Source: Glandiceps talaboti | Lineage: Eukaryota; Hemichordata; Enteropneusta; Spengelidae | Direction: 5' to 3' | Length of the DNA: 37,500 nt | NCBI RefSeq assembly: GCF_964340395.1 | Contig: NC_135565.1 | Location: 22,119,709 to 22,157,208 of the forward strand | Shown here: in pieces, positions 9,853-24,139 of the stretch | How positions within the stretch are numbered: the first letter of the stretch is position 1 | How the letters are laid out: each line of letters opens with the position of its first letter | Translations under genes and position numbers: made by a program | The notes under the pieces: model-generated | Databases searched by the model: none | What the model saw: only the letters and a program-made list of their open reading frames with translations | What the model was told of the DNA's origin: nothing

Positions 9853-11143
9853 AAAAACATGTTCGTTGTTTAACAAAATATGTGACCAGCCGTTAACCGT
9901 GACACTGTGGTAGCATTTACAGTCATTATGACCGGCAGTGATGTTGTCGTCGTCGTCGTCTTCTTTTTTGTAATTATAATACAATGTATGTTCATCATGG
10001 ACGCACTATGATTCATACACAAGTTCTCTTCTTCCACTTTTGATTGAAAAACAGACAAGTGTTTTGAACAAATCACTTGTCCTTTTTCAGTATCTAACTG
10101 TATATGACAGAATGATCTTAATACATGTAATTGTTCACACTGCTATCACGGCCTCGTCATAAATACAATATATATACAATGTACATTCCTTTGTGTTGAC
10201 GACAACATAATTGTACGGTTTTGACATTGGAAAATGATAATGCCATGTCCTATATATATAGATGACAGGTTTATCTCACATTCCATTCTTAGATGAAGTT
10301 ACCATACAGAAGTATGCATTTTGGGACACGCTATCAGACTGTATACACACTAATATATCAATGATTAATGATAGCATATACATGTACACAGCAATATGGC
10401 GGTCAACGACGAAGTTGTACCAACACCTATATTCCTTGTCTGCTGTGTTTTATTGTTTGCCTCGTTTCCGTTACTGTAATCTGTATTTCTAATAATAACA
10501 AAACACTCTGACTCAGTCGTTATTTGTAGAGCTGCGATTTCATCTTTCGTACTTGCAGTTATTCCACGGTGGTACAAATTTAAGGTAGGTCAACAGCCCA
10601 AAACAAAATCCCATTTGCACGTACGCCAGTACATGGCCACGTGTAGTCGAAGGCAATTATGCTTGTCACACGTGTACTGGTCAATATTGATCAAATTTCG
10701 ATTTTTAAAAAATTAAACAATATTTACAGTATTTCCGTTTTGACGTCTGACAAAATTTAAACCATGTTTTTGAAATATCTGATCAGCGGGAAGGGTCATA
10801 TTTTCGCGAAAGGAAATTGAAACTTTGAAGAAACCGGGGAGGCGTCATATTTTACGCAAGAGACTGTGTTTGATTTTCCCTATCCTTCAAGTTGTAATCA
10901 CACTGAAGGCTATCAAACTTGCTATCAAACTTACCTCGAATCCAAGTCTTCAATATCTTTCACAAATGTTCCACCTTGATGTTTGCATATATTACGACAT
11001 GCTTTGTAGGAATCACTGTCGCCTCCATCTTTGAATATAATAAACCGCTCCTTTTCTGATTTGTCAACGATATTAACGCCTGTTTTCAACTGTTTGCTTT
11101 CTTCCCCAGTGAGTGTCAAAACGGTGATGGTCTGCTGTTCCAT
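517..11143 (-). CDS. CMAH: CMP-N-acetylneuraminate hydroxylase (CMAH), partial: coding exons 1-10, 3' end beyond the left edge
   Basis: CMAH hydroxylates CMP-Neu5Ac to CMP-Neu5Gc in the cytosol, taking electrons through cytochrome b5. Coding exons on the minus strand: 11143-10935, 8047-7956, 7529-7420, 7157-6967, 6538-6391, 4521-4440, 4153-4016, 3677-3542, 2781-2638, 564-517. They total 1298 nt (432 codons plus 2 nt) with GT-AG introns and matching phases throughout. The Rieske 2Fe-2S ligands are visible as C53-K-H55 and C74-T-K-H77. A metallo-beta-lactamase-type motif HLHSDH lies at residues 194-199. Family-typical blocks DPWLTGPSFARGWW, DIPIYVGNT, MILMDGVHPE, DFAGGASGFPMTF, YCPFAGYFVE and TWTPKPGA occur in the expected order. 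The ATG at 11143 has A at -3 and G at +4, and the N-terminus matches vertebrate CMAH in length. Vertebrate CMAH is about 577 aa, so about 145 C-terminal residues should lie to the left of this window. No frameshift or internal stop is seen, so the gene looks functional. Confidence 0.96.
672..2441. repeat. 64-bp minisatellite, about 28 units, in CMAH intron 9
   Basis: Head-to-tail units of 64 bp beginning TTTGTGATCACCTCTATAGA. Most units differ by only a few bases. Each contains the inverted repeat ACAGTG-CTATGA-CACTGT. There are no unique spacers between units, so this is a minisatellite and not a CRISPR array. Confidence 0.97.
2638..2781 (-). CDS. CMAH: CMAH coding exon 9 (residues 369-416)
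   Basis: Acceptor ATTAAAG/GTACAT, donor GATGG/GTAAGT. Encodes KYIRETNTKNDPTDLNKLI and RTWTPKPGARLDLGILLKD, matching vertebrate KYIKETN...TWTPRPGA... Confidence 0.94.
2782..3330. other. CMAH intron 8, non-repeat part
   Basis: Intron sequence between exons 8 and 9. It is AT-rich with T runs near 2939-2960 and a short ATT trinucleotide tract at 3181-3200. No exon or RNA gene was recognised. Confidence 0.6.
3331..3604 (-). repeat. Tandem 66-bp repeat of the CMAH exon 8 end plus its splice donor, four copies
   Basis: Four units with starts spaced 66, 66, 67 and 65 bp. The rightmost unit is the true exon 8 3' part. The next (about 3476-3536) still reads VNPIVHCPFAGYFVEAHPSD followed by the same GTAAGT donor. 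The two leftmost copies are more diverged and carry changes near the donor. In every copy the frame meets a TAA inside the donor, so reading through does not add protein. Confidence 0.93.
3542..3677 (-). CDS. CMAH: CMAH coding exon 8 (residues 324-368)
   Basis: Acceptor TTTTCAG/AGGAATGG. Encodes EEWKANFIKRER, then VNPIVYCPFAGYFVEAHPSD, ending in phase 2 at donor GATAA/GTAAGTTAA. The 3' part of this exon plus its donor is repeated three more times in the following intron (see repeat at 3331-3604). Confidence 0.93.
4016..4153 (-). CDS. CMAH: CMAH coding exon 7 (residues 278-323)
   Basis: Acceptor TTTACAG/GGCATC, donor TATACAG/GTGAAT. Encodes HLILDTVDCTNPNGG and MLSDFAGGASGFPMTFHGG, a hallmark block of CMAH. 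Confidence 0.96.
4349..4409. repeat. (GT)n/(CA)n microsatellite with GC steps
   Basis: About 60 bp of alternating purine/pyrimidine with embedded GCGTGC and GCGCATGCG steps, in the CMAH intron 31 bp from the exon 6 donor. Confidence 0.9.
4440..4521 (-). CDS. CMAH: CMAH coding exon 6 (residues 251-277)
   Basis: Acceptor TTTTAG/ATCAAC, donor TATAAAG/GTAAGT. Encodes INSDLRIMILMDGVHPELDT, the conserved MDGVHPE block. A GT-rich alternating purine/pyrimidine tract lies about 30 bp into the downstream intron. Confidence 0.95.
4591..6170. repeat. 51-bp minisatellite, about 31 units, in CMAH intron 5
   Basis: Head-to-tail units with the core GTGTCAATGTCTTAGATTGT then TATCAGCAGTTTACCAGAG. Variants (TGTGGGTATC versus TGGGGTATC, CAATGTC versus CGATGTC) cluster in runs of neighbouring units, as expected of local unit duplication. 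The last units at the right end are degenerate. Confidence 0.97.
6391..6538 (-). CDS. CMAH: CMAH coding exon 5 (residues 201-250)
   Basis: Acceptor TATCAG/CTACCC, donor CAAGAG/GTAAAA. Encodes SYPTLEILQTRNPDIPIYVG and NVLKFGVWQE, matching the vertebrate protein over the whole exon. Confidence 0.95.
6539..6966. other. CMAH intron 4
   Basis: 428-bp intron. It holds AT-rich sequence and a purine-rich GGTA/GGAT/GGGA tract at about 6846-6892. No coding feature. Confidence 0.6.
6967..7157 (-). CDS. CMAH: CMAH coding exon 4 (residues 138-200, metal-binding motif)
   Basis: Acceptor CTTAG/CTGACA, donor CTTAG/GTAGGT. Encodes LTYFTHACMEMKFGD, DPWLTGPSFARGWWLYHEPP and the HLHSDH motif at residues 194-199. 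These are nearly identical to vertebrate CMAH. Confidence 0.96.
7420..7529 (-). CDS. CMAH: CMAH coding exon 3 (residues 101-137)
   Basis: Acceptor AACAG/TTGTAG, donor GTTGTG/GTAAGT. Encodes the linker between the Rieske and hydrolase-like domains (VVEEDNDG...LCPPQPW), aligning with the mammalian VVEKDEENG...NPPNPW segment. Confidence 0.9.
7956..8047 (-). CDS. CMAH: CMAH coding exon 2 (residues 70-100, second half of Rieske domain)
   Basis: Acceptor CTGTAG/TACC. The exon encodes TLRCTKHGWKLD with the second Rieske ligand pair (C74, H77), then RYVNPPDSF. Spacing to the first pair is the same as in mammalian CMAH. Donor CTTG/GTAAGTG. Confidence 0.94.
8149..8209. repeat. (TATTA)n microsatellite in CMAH intron 1
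   Basis: About 12 uninterrupted pentanucleotide units. Confidence 0.95.
8340..8680. other. GC-richer, coding-like patch inside CMAH intron 1, origin unknown
   Basis: This stretch is clearly richer in G+C than the intron around it. It is open for 111 and 78 codons in two overlapping plus-strand frames. The 78-codon frame (8356-8592) contains an uninterrupted piece, LGAPPTQGVHEYPTSLAVRV. I recognise no domain. It may be a decayed mobile-element or retrocopy fragment; a functional gene is unlikely because it lacks a convincing start context and splice partners. Confidence 0.25.
9178..9408 (-). mobile_element. tRNA-derived SINE-like element
   Basis: Reads on the minus strand from a tRNA-like head, with box A like GGTCGAGCGGTTAGCTCGA and box B like GGCTTCGAACCCGCC. 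It continues through a body shared with the copies at 26848-27100 and 27344-27599 (CTAAGAAGAGTGTCGTTCAG; GCAGGTTTTCCCAGTTTCCT) to an AATAAATAAATT tail. It sits in CMAH intron 1. Confidence 0.75.
9763..9848. repeat. (CA)n microsatellite in CMAH intron 1
   Basis: About 43 perfect CA units followed by a short A run. Confidence 0.97.
9849..10934. other. CMAH intron 1, exon-1-proximal part
   Basis: No exon or RNA gene recognised. It contains a short GTC trinucleotide run at about 9945-9961 and an imperfect dyad around 10628-10680 (CAGTACATGGCCACGTGT facing CACACGTGTACTGG). Confidence 0.5.
10935..11143 (-). CDS. CMAH: CMAH coding exon 1 (residues 1-69, first half of Rieske domain)
   Basis: Starts at the ATG and encodes the first Rieske ligand pair in NICKHQGG (C53, H55), followed by FVKDIEDLDS. 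The donor reads TCGAG/GTAAGT; phase 2 end. A 12-bp direct duplication (GCTATCAAACTT on the plus strand) sits in the intron immediately next to the donor. Confidence 0.95.
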
Positions 11144-12130
11144 GATATTACTTTGTTTACCTGCTCATAATAAGTAAAAACACTGAAAGATATAGCAACT
11201 TATTGTTGTTACCTTTGTTAGCACTTTTGTTCAGATTAGGGTCGGCTGGATTAGCTATTGAAGTTAAGGTGGGCTGACACTAGTATGCAAATTTAGGGTC
11301 AAAAATGACATTCATAACAAAAATCTTCCATTTTAATTTAGTGATTTTCCCTAATTAGTAAAAGCACCGGATCGTGAACATATCCTTGACGTCAACATGT
11401 TATATCACCTCCCCAGATAGACAGGAAAATTTAAAATATGCAAAATTTTGACTAGTAATCAATAGTGAAAAGTGGTTTGGTGCCATGGTCTCAAATTAGT
11501 GATATCTTTACGCAAGTAAATTATCGAAATGAAAGTTGGGTGATGGTGTTTTTTTATTTTATGTCATTACAGGATATCGTACCGAGACGAAGTCAAATTC
11601 ATGTAATTCATCATTCGTATGTTGACATTGGTGTTGCAAAGTAAACATTGTGTGGACATTTTGAAGATGACATGAATATGCACCTGGCTGGCAGAAAAGT
11701 TCATGGAGTAAAGATTTTTAGCTGCGATATTATATCTAAATGAATATACTAGTACACAAATGTATGGTGTAAATGTAATGTAATACTAAAAATACATATA
11801 GGGCTTATTTACGTATTATTAGAACTAAAGGTTTGTAGTGGAGAGGTACATCACAACAATGGTCACACAGAGCTAAATGAAATATTTGTTAACATGTCAT
11901 GTCAATTTAGTGACCTTAAGTGACCTATTTGTATTTACTCATGCATGCTGACCTTAAAGTGTTATCACCTCAAGTCACGTGTGATTTGTCCCGGACATGG
12001 CTGATGTAAATCCCGATTATATTGTAAACCTTTTGCCATCAGTAAACATATTTATCAAGGCGACCACGTAGGGCTCAAACATGCCAAAGCTGTTGTGTAT
12101 ATAGTAGTATAGCGATCTAGAGTACATGGG
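11144..12130. other. Sequence upstream of CMAH; 5' UTR and promoter expected here
   Basis: The CMAH 5' UTR and promoter should lie in this stretch, since the gene is on the minus strand. I cannot identify a TATA box, an initiator or an upstream non-coding exon with confidence. Confidence 0.4.
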
Positions 12131-12131
12131 C

Positions 12132-12248
<117 letters not shown>

Positions 12249-12474
12249 AACCTCATTCGCAAAGTAGTGTAAGCCTTAAAAGTATACAGAAAACTTACAC
12301 AGTATCTGTAGTTTTAAAATAGAAATATATATATTCAACACCCCTGTTCACATATTGCAGAAGTCCTGTTCGTTATTTATTAATGTTAGTTGAACTATTT
12401 TGAAGTGGTAAAATGAGGTCAAGGGAGTGACTTGGTCTATCAATTGTTAGTGAATGCGTGGGTGTTTTTTACCA

Positions 12475-12520
12475 GAGTGAGTGAGTGAGTGAGTGAGTGA
12501 GTGAGTGAGTGAGTGAGTGA

Positions 12521-12552
<32 letters not shown>

Positions 12553-12562
12553 GGGGGGGGGG
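12475..12562. repeat. Compound (GAGT)n-(GT)n-G(n) microsatellite
   Basis: About 13 GAGT units pass directly into about 14 GT units and then a run of G. Confidence 0.95.
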
Positions 12563-13129
12563 CATAAAGTCAAAAAAACCGTCTGGCCGACTGCCTTAAT
12601 AATTGGTAGAATATTTCTAAACTATTTAGGGTTTGTATATGTGATATTAGGGGACATTTTTATATAATGGTTATATAAGGCCAAAAAAAGAATTGTTTCT
12701 GGTCAGCGCGCGCATCGATTTAAATTAGTGTCAGTGGGTTTTTTTTCATTTTTGTCCAGGCCACGCAGTCTGCTGACCAGTGGGTAAGCACAAAAATAAC
12801 CCTCCCTACTTCAGTGAAGACAACAAATGACATCTGCCCCACATACACACTTGCTCTAAAGTACTAAATAAAACGAATAGTAACTGCCATTAATAGTAGA
12901 CTGAGTGACAGGTGTATTTTTTGACAATTTTTGACATTTTTGACAAACTGTCCTGACCAGAAACAATTGTTTTTGCCTAATCACTGGGCAAAAATACCTG
13001 GTGAAATGGACTCTTTTTTCTTGATAGGAATTTTACTTTGTTCAAATGAAAATGGTTGCTGTACATGTGATGTCTGTCGTCAAAAAATTAAAGTAAAAAA
13101 AAACCCAATGAACATATTCATCTGAAATT

Positions 13130-13430
13130 TGATAGGAATATCATTAGTGATGTGTAGATAAAGAATTGTTCATGACATGGTGATCCAACCAGGGTATGCA
13201 AATTTGGTTTAAAAGATGTGATTTTTTTTGTCAAAACTCTTTAATTCCAAAACTGCTTAAAAACTTTGGCTGACATTTGGCGGGATATTTCTGAGAATGA
13301 GTAGATAAAGAATAACTGAGAACGATAACATCAGTGGTGTGCAGATTAGTCTTACAATGTTAATTTTGTATCCAGAACTACTGGATCAATGTGGATGAAA
13401 TTTGCTAGGCATGTTTCAAGAGGCGTTATT
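13130..13430. repeat. Diverged interspersed-repeat-like segment
   Basis: Contains related phrases repeated about 165 bp apart: TGTGTAGATAAAGAATTG versus GAGTAGATAAAGAATAAC, each preceded by a similar GA/AATTTG-AGGAATATC-type stretch. No coding capacity was seen. It looks like an old interspersed repeat. Confidence 0.3.
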
Positions 13431-13439
13431 CTGCAAATG

Positions 13440-13890
13440 TTTTACAAAACATATTGACATAATTGTCCCTAGCAACCGTGACCATACGCCTAGTAATAGC
13501 CAAATGACAGTATATTTTGTAAAAATAACAATATTAGGTAGGGAAGTTAATAACCATTCAAAAAATAATGCAATATGCTAGGCGCCCAGCAACAAGGCCA
13601 CAATCATACCAAGTGATTATGCATATGGAAAAGATAATTAACAGTAACAAGGATGGATAGGCAAGTGGATAAACATTCAAAAAATGAACATGTCTGTGCC
13701 TATAAACAACACCACGTCCATGCCAACAGCCAAATGTCGATTTGATATGAAGGAGATAACAACCGAGTTGTCTGAATAGGCACATTCCAAAAATGCATAA
13801 ACATGCCAGGCAACAAGTTCAAGTCTATGGCAATGGTGATGAATATTGGGAAGGTAACATTGGGAATGGATTGACATGTGGACAAACACT
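13440..13890. repeat. Diverged tandem repeat, about 4 units of roughly 115 bp
   Basis: Recurrent phrases AACATTCAAAAAATG, GGCAACAAG and GGCAAGTGGATAAACATTC appear at roughly 110-120-bp spacing with many substitutions. The units are too diverged to define exact borders by eye. Confidence 0.5.
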
Positions 13891-15100
13891 TTTTATTTTT
13901 TTTAAATAACGTAAACTATACGGTTGTGCTTCAATATCGTGGCACTATTTTTAGTTGGGTGAAGAGGACAGTGAACGTTATAAAAGGATGAATGTAACGA
14001 ATCTTATTCGCCGCATAACAAAAAGTATATTTAACTTGATTACCTATGAGTAATACAAACTGTATACAGGCAGTCTTCACGACGAGTGTTTTCGGTGACC
14101 AACACCCCGCGCAGTGACTCCGAAGATGCGCTCCATCTAATTTACATCTTGTTCCTTATATTAAAACATTTACTGATAAAACGGCAGATCTCTTTTTGGA
14201 ATATTTGGTGGCCCTGAAAAACTATTAAACTAGGTACGCACTTTTAATTGTGTTCGACGTTGTCTTTGGCTGAAATGTTGTTTGATATAATTATCTCATT
14301 GCACTGTGTGACACGTGCCCTGCCTATTCCATTGCATTGAATTTACTATTCATGAGCAGGTACATGAATATTAATTAGGGGTTGGGTTATTCATTATCCT
14401 TGGCTTGTAACTTTTAGTGTACCACATGTAGCAATAAAGAATCTAGTGTTTAGAGTATACTATACGACTCTGGTTATCTTTCTTTACCCACTACGCCAAA
14501 CACTGGTCAACTCGGTACCAAGACCAGGATTAAGAACTTGATAAGGTTACACACTGACAATAGGGTTATTCCACAATTCATTTTGAAGCGACAATTTGCT
14601 ATGGAAAGAATGGCCCTGAATTTGTAAACAGAGATGTACCTTCGACATCAACATCCAAACATCAATTTTCGTTATAATGATAATGACAAGGAGTTCACCT
14701 TGGGTTCCGACATAAAGGAGGACCATAAAAGTTGTGGGAATGACAGAAAAAAATTGTTGAAAATGTTAGTTGTACTTCCCATTGTTCCTGTACATACTGT
14801 AGGGCAAATACATGGGTAAAATACCTGTCATGTGAATATTATATATGGGGGAAGTCATCATGTTTTAGAATTAAGTGATAGAGGGCTTAGCTGTTTTTTG
14901 GTTTTACAGATGGGGGGGGGGGGGGTAGTGAATTTTTGTCCGCCCGATTTTCAAATCATCACTTTATTACATGGCACCTTGTAGGGAAAAGATATTTTCA
15001 AAGAGCGAAAAAAAAGTAAACAAACAAAAAACATTTTTTTGTAAAGAAAGAAAGAAAGAATGTAAACAATAAACAAAAACAACTATTTGTAAACAAATAT
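13891..15100. other. Intergenic sequence without a recognised gene
   Basis: Ordinary AT-rich sequence, with a G run at 14911-14926 and AAAG/AAAC-rich stretches at 15000-15100. Open frames here are short and show no family resemblance. Confidence 0.5.
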
Positions 15101-15119
15101 GGCCAATTTCATGCCCCTG

Positions 15120-15555
15120 TGGGAAGACGTCTCTTTTACCATTGGGTGTATATGGAGGCACATTTTTGTTTGTACAGACAGACCTCTCATCTACCATTGG
15201 GAGTATATGGAGGTACATGTTTATTTCTACAGACAGACATCTCTTTTACCATTGGGTGTATATGGAGGTACATGTTTATTTCTACAGACAGACATCTCTT
15301 TTACCATTGGGTGTATATGGAGGTACATGTTTATTTCTACAGACAGACATCTCTTTTACCATTGGGTGTATATGGAGGTACATGTTTATTTCTACAGACA
15401 GACATCTCTTTTACCATTGGGAGTATATGGAGGTACATGTTTATTTCTACAGACAGACATCTCTTTTACCATTGGGAGTATATGGAGGTACATGTTTATT
15501 TCTACAGACAGACATCTCTTTTACCATTGGGAGTATATGGAGGTACATGTTATAA
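15120..15555. repeat. 55-bp minisatellite, 8 units
   Basis: Eight units with the core CTCTTTTACCATTGGG then TATATGGAGGTACATGTTTA. The unit contains no stop codon in plus-strand frames, and 55 leaves remainder 1 on division by 3. All three frames therefore stay open across the array, giving long spurious ORFs of 137-190 codons. Confidence 0.95.
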
Positions 15556-16304
15556 TTGCATATATTACATACAAGCCCTTGTCAGTTCAATATTCTATGT
15601 TGAAAATGTATGAAAATATTACCCTGTTTGCCACCCTTACACGTGCCTCACTGGAAACAATAAAGTTGTGATACGATAAATTACACAGTATTATGATTTA
15701 AGTTTTGTTCTTACTGAAATGAAGACCAAACACCAAACCATACATATACATGTACAGATAAATAATTATACAATAAAGTGAATTTTATGAATAGATGTGA
15801 ACATCTGAAAATAATCACTGTACTAATTGTATTTGTCTACAACATAAAGTGACAGTTTTATCATGTGTGTAATAATTCTGAAAATGTTTGATAACATGCC
15901 CTATTTCTTTGAGTTAAAAATCCATTCCAGTGGAATGTGAGTGAACTCTATTTCCAGTAATTAATTCCACCACCGACACAAGATACCAGTGAAGTGTATC
16001 TAATTTATACAGTCCTTTCAGCTTTCAATATCATCAAGTATATTCTATAGGTTTCTGGTCGTTTTTCATGTTACAAAGAATTTACTCATTTGTCTAGGGT
16101 GCCCTCTGGTGCGCTCAGGTGCTCAGGATCATTTAGCCAGGTTTGTATAAAGTTCGTGCATCTTTCAAATACAACATCATTCAATATAATATATAGGTAC
16201 ATGCCAGGCCAGGTCGGGCCAGGACAAAGGTATAGACTGAATATTTGTTTGGATTCACATTCACATTTGGATCCGTCATCTGTTTTTATTTGCAACATAT
16301 ATAT

Positions 16305-16482
16305 ATTGGTTTTCATAGCAAATTTCATCTTTTCTTTATAAATGCTAATTCAACGATGTAAGTACTTGAATATGTTCACATTCTGTTGAACACGTTGGTT
16401 TTCATAGCAAATTTCACCTTTTCTTTATAAAAGCTAATTCAACGATGTAAGTACTCGAATATGTTCACATTCTGTTGAACAC
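16305..16482. repeat. 89-bp direct tandem duplication
   Basis: Two nearly identical copies beginning TTGGTTTTCATAGCAAATTT and ending TTCACATTCTGTTGAACACG, differing at about three positions. Intergenic. Confidence 0.92.
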
Positions 16483-16814
16483 GTCTATGATAAATACTCC
16501 AAACTGCTCAAACGATATCTCTCTTGACAACCATGAATTACCCATTTTAATCACTGCTCACATGGAGCATGCGCATTTAGATGTGTCGTAGAGTGTGTAG
16601 TAGGCAAAGAAATCAAAGCCTATTTGTTACATTGCATACAAAAGAAGTTAGTATAAATGGTAGATGCACACCCAATGATGAATATCCATAACTACAGAGC
16701 ATAGAATGTACTCATCACCTGACTTGATTTTTGTTTGCGCCAACTTTCATTGACCTTTGATGCAACGTATATGTTAGTCTCATTTACACAGACTCTTGAA
16801 TTGTCACTCTTGCC

Positions 16815-16945
16815 TTAAAACTAAGAACTTTGATTTCATCCGTTATGCAAACATTCACTAACTAAATGTTCTTGGATCTAGCACTAGGTGGCTATAAACT
16901 AAAAACTTTGATTACACACGTTATGCAAACATTCAGTTACCTGAG
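16815..16945. repeat. Imperfect direct repeat, two copies
   Basis: The phrase AACT(A)AGAACTTTGATT...CGTTATGCAAACATTCA occurs at about 16819-16858 and again at about 16897-16937. Confidence 0.7.
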
Positions 16946-17239
16946 ACTATATGTATAGCTTATTCTTCACAAGTTATATGTAAGATAATCATAAAACTAA
17001 TAATTTATAGTGAGTTTCTTTCATTTATAGCAAACCCAACAAAATAAATAATTGACAACATGAACGTGAAATAAACACATTTTTTATTTTTTTTGTAAAA
17101 ATAACTTTTTGATCCAATTTCTAAAGTATTCTTTATAATTACATTCGCCATTAAGGTTAGACGAGGATTATGTTTTCACCCACCTTGTCAGTAATATTAT
17201 CTGTCTCTGTATGTTTATTTGTTAGCAAGATATAAATAC

Positions 17240-17400
17240 AGTTACCACTGCAGTCTGTGTCCGCTCGAACCCACCCAGTGCCGACTGGTTTTGATTGAAA
17301 ATTAGCCATGTCTGTATGAGGCTGACAGTTACTTTGACTTGGAATAATACAGATTTTCCCGTTTTCTCTGTTTCTTCCTGCCAAAAACACTGCACGCTAT
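17240..17400 (+). mobile_element. Degraded SINE-like fragment
   Basis: Resembles the body of the SINE copies elsewhere in this window: CTGCAGTCTGTGTCCGCTCGAACCCACC, then TTTTGATTGAAAATTAGCCATGTCTGTATG, then a TTTTCC...TTCCTGCC end. The tRNA-like head is mostly missing or eroded. Confidence 0.5.
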
Positions 17401-18020
17401 GGGACCACGTTTAGAGGTGTTAGCTATCTGTATGGATTTCCGGACAGACGTCAAATCTTAACAAATAAAAACCGACGGATAATACAGCCCATAGCCACGT
17501 GAAAGTATAATCATTATTGGGTATTGGGAAGTGAAATACCTTTACATACTATGGTAAGAAGTGAATTTAATATGAGATTTAATATAGAAAAAGATATGAA
17601 ACATAGCGAAGCAAGTTTGGTAGCATTTCGTAACATTTTGAACTTCTTGTAACATAATTTTTGCACCTGGAAGTGATCGCTTTGGTGTAATTTTTTAATA
17701 ACATCAAGAAATCAAACTGTAATAAATTGTGATTTAATGAAACTAATCAAAGTAACTGCTATATTTACTCAATGTCATTTATTGAAAAAAATGTCTCCAA
17801 ATTGTTTTCAATTTGATAGAATAGATACTGAAGTAAATTCATTATTTCAACTTTACCTTCAGTGGGTAGAGTAAGTATGCTACTATGGTCAGACTTATCG
17901 TTAGTGAAGGTGATCATTGGATATCCATTCACCCATGGCCACCCAATGCACCCACCTCACAAAACCTAAATATCTTTCACCATGTACTACTGTATATATA
18001 CGAATACATACCACAAACAC
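17401..18020. other. Intergenic, downstream of the O-fucosyltransferase-like gene
   Basis: AT-rich sequence. No gene, RNA gene or clear repeat was recognised. Confidence 0.5.
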
Positions 18021-18021
18021 C

Positions 18022-18161
<140 letters not shown>

Positions 18162-18238
18162 TATAACCTGACTAAAACCTGTGATTGTATTTCTGTTTCT
18201 GTTTTTGTATAATGTACCCAAATAGTGAGATAACTATT

Positions 18239-22075
<3,837 letters not shown>

Positions 22076-22351
22076 GGATGCCACAATGGATAGGGGGGGG
22101 GGCGATATCAATTTGAGTGATGCTGTTAAACGATTATTTCGTTTCAAGCCATACAAAATATACAGTCCCTCCAGGGCAAAGACGTTTTGTGTTTGAAAGC
22201 GAGGCTACGACCTTTAAAGCTGTTGCATATTTTGGGTAGAGGTGTAACTTAAGATACACAATTCGCTTAAAACGTCGTTTAATGGAGAAGTTTGTCATAA
22301 TAATTATTTCAGTGTGCTATGGTGTATAGTTCTTGTTCGGTGTGTTATAAA

Positions 22352-22468
22352 ACACATATTAACTGACATATCGGGCGATATCGTACGCTTCTTTCCCCTC
22401 GAGTGTGACTAGCTAGTCCCTGGAGAACAAATGTACGCTATCGCCCGAATGATGTCAGTCAACATGTG
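22352..22468. repeat. Inverted repeat with ~35-bp arms
   Basis: The left arm (about 22352-22386) and right arm (about 22431-22468) are near-complementary, centred on CGGGCGATATCGTAC facing GTACGCTATCGCCCG. The loop of about 45 bp contains a small palindrome ACTAGCTAGT. Immediately right, a 29-bp unit (GTCAACATGTGTACACTGTG) is tandemly repeated three times to about 22535. Confidence 0.8.
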
Positions 22469-22654
22469 TACACTGTGGAATCTTTAGTCGACATGTGTAC
22501 ACTGTGGAATCTTTTAGTCAACATGTGTACACTGTTGACTAGATTTGTAAAAATCTCCCAAGGGACTGTGCCAGTCTGACCGTCGCTGTTGTTTTTATTA
22601 TTCTGTAATTTAATATATTCATATTTTATTCTTTTACTGACATTGAACGTACAT

Positions 22655-22945
22655 TGTATTATATTATATTACATTATATTATATCATATCATATCATATC
22701 ATATCATATATTATATTACATTATATTATATCATATCATATCATATATCATATCATATTATATTATATTATATTATATTACATTATATTATATTATATTA
22801 TATTATATTGTATATATTGTATTGTATTATATTATATTATATTATATTATATTATATTATATCATATCATATCATATCATATCATATCATATCATATCAT
22901 ATCATATCATATCATATATTATATTATATTATATTATATTATACA
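22655..22945. repeat. (TATTA)n/(TATCA)n pentanucleotide microsatellite
   Basis: About 290 bp alternating between blocks of TATTA and TATCA units, with a short TATTG block in the middle. The poly-(I/Y/H) frames are artefacts. Confidence 0.96.
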
Positions 22946-24130
22946 GAAATATATTATCTTAATATATTCAATAAATGTATACAAGATTAAACGACACATC
23001 TGTTGTCGACGACTTAAATTGTAAAGCATTACTGTTATTAGGATTACATATCAACCAGTGTGAACAGGTTGTGAATATAACAATCTATGTGTTTTAGGAA
23101 ATAAATGAAACTCGGTCCCTTTTGAATATCATACAAAAAGCAATATGAAATGCAGACATTAATACCTACACCGTGTCATGTGTTATTTGTTTAAATCAGA
23201 GCTAGTCCACATAAAAGGTTCGCTCCCATTGCCATATAGCACCAATGTGATATTTAGGTCAGGGTTTGGCAAGTAAAGAGAAAAAACAATTGATATTTAA
23301 CGAGAAGTTGGTCTAAATGTTAGCCTATAAAAAGGCGATATACAAGAGATGGTGACCGTACTGTTGTTTACTTTTATTTTCAGGGTTCTAAAAAATTAAC
23401 AGTCGAGCAAAAGTTTTTACCACAATATGTGAAAGGAATGTGAAATATGTTCGCAAAAATTGGTTAAAATTCAAAAAAGGAAGAACTGTGTAATCTCGCA
23501 AAAAAGGAGTTTTGTGTTATTCTTGTAGCATTCCAATGTAATTAACTCCATCCGTGTGATACACGTCACATATATACATAATTATGACCAGTCCTACCTT
23601 TCTGTTACTTGTACGACTCACTGGACCCATCCACAGAAGGTACAATAACCAGATCAATAGAATGACCACCAGTCTTCTGAACAATAATTGTGGATTTGAC
23701 ACCAACCGACCAAACATATTTATAAATTTTGTACAAGAATGAGGTGATAGCAACACCTAGAATCATGAAATACACCGATCGATATGTAGATCTTTTCCTT
23801 GTGCGTGATTTTCAGATCGAGTATGTAACACATGGTGAAGGGATTATGGAATCACGTTTTCAATGAGAGAACAGTGCATTTCATTGCATACATGTCTCAT
23901 TGTAATATAGTAATCATACAATATGATGTATGCCCAGACATACCACTAATCCGTTATTATGTATTTACAATGGCTTGGCTCAGAGATATCGTGTTTTCAT
24001 TGGTTGACCTTTGATATTGTCTACAAGGAAAACACTGTTTTGAAATGCAAAGTACACTTCTACTATCACAGTAGCAGCAGATATACAGAAATAAATGGAA
24101 TGGCATGAATAAATGTCTCATGGATTCTCA
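22946..24130. other. Intergenic sequence without a recognised gene
   Basis: AT-rich. Nothing on either strand resembles an exon of a known family. Confidence 0.5.
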
Positions 24131-24139
24131 ATCAACAAA

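Noticed and set aside
15099-15671. Repetitive 137-190-codon ORFs in three overlapping frames
   Set aside because: They come from a stop-free 55-bp minisatellite read in all three frames. There is no start context, splice structure or family resemblance.
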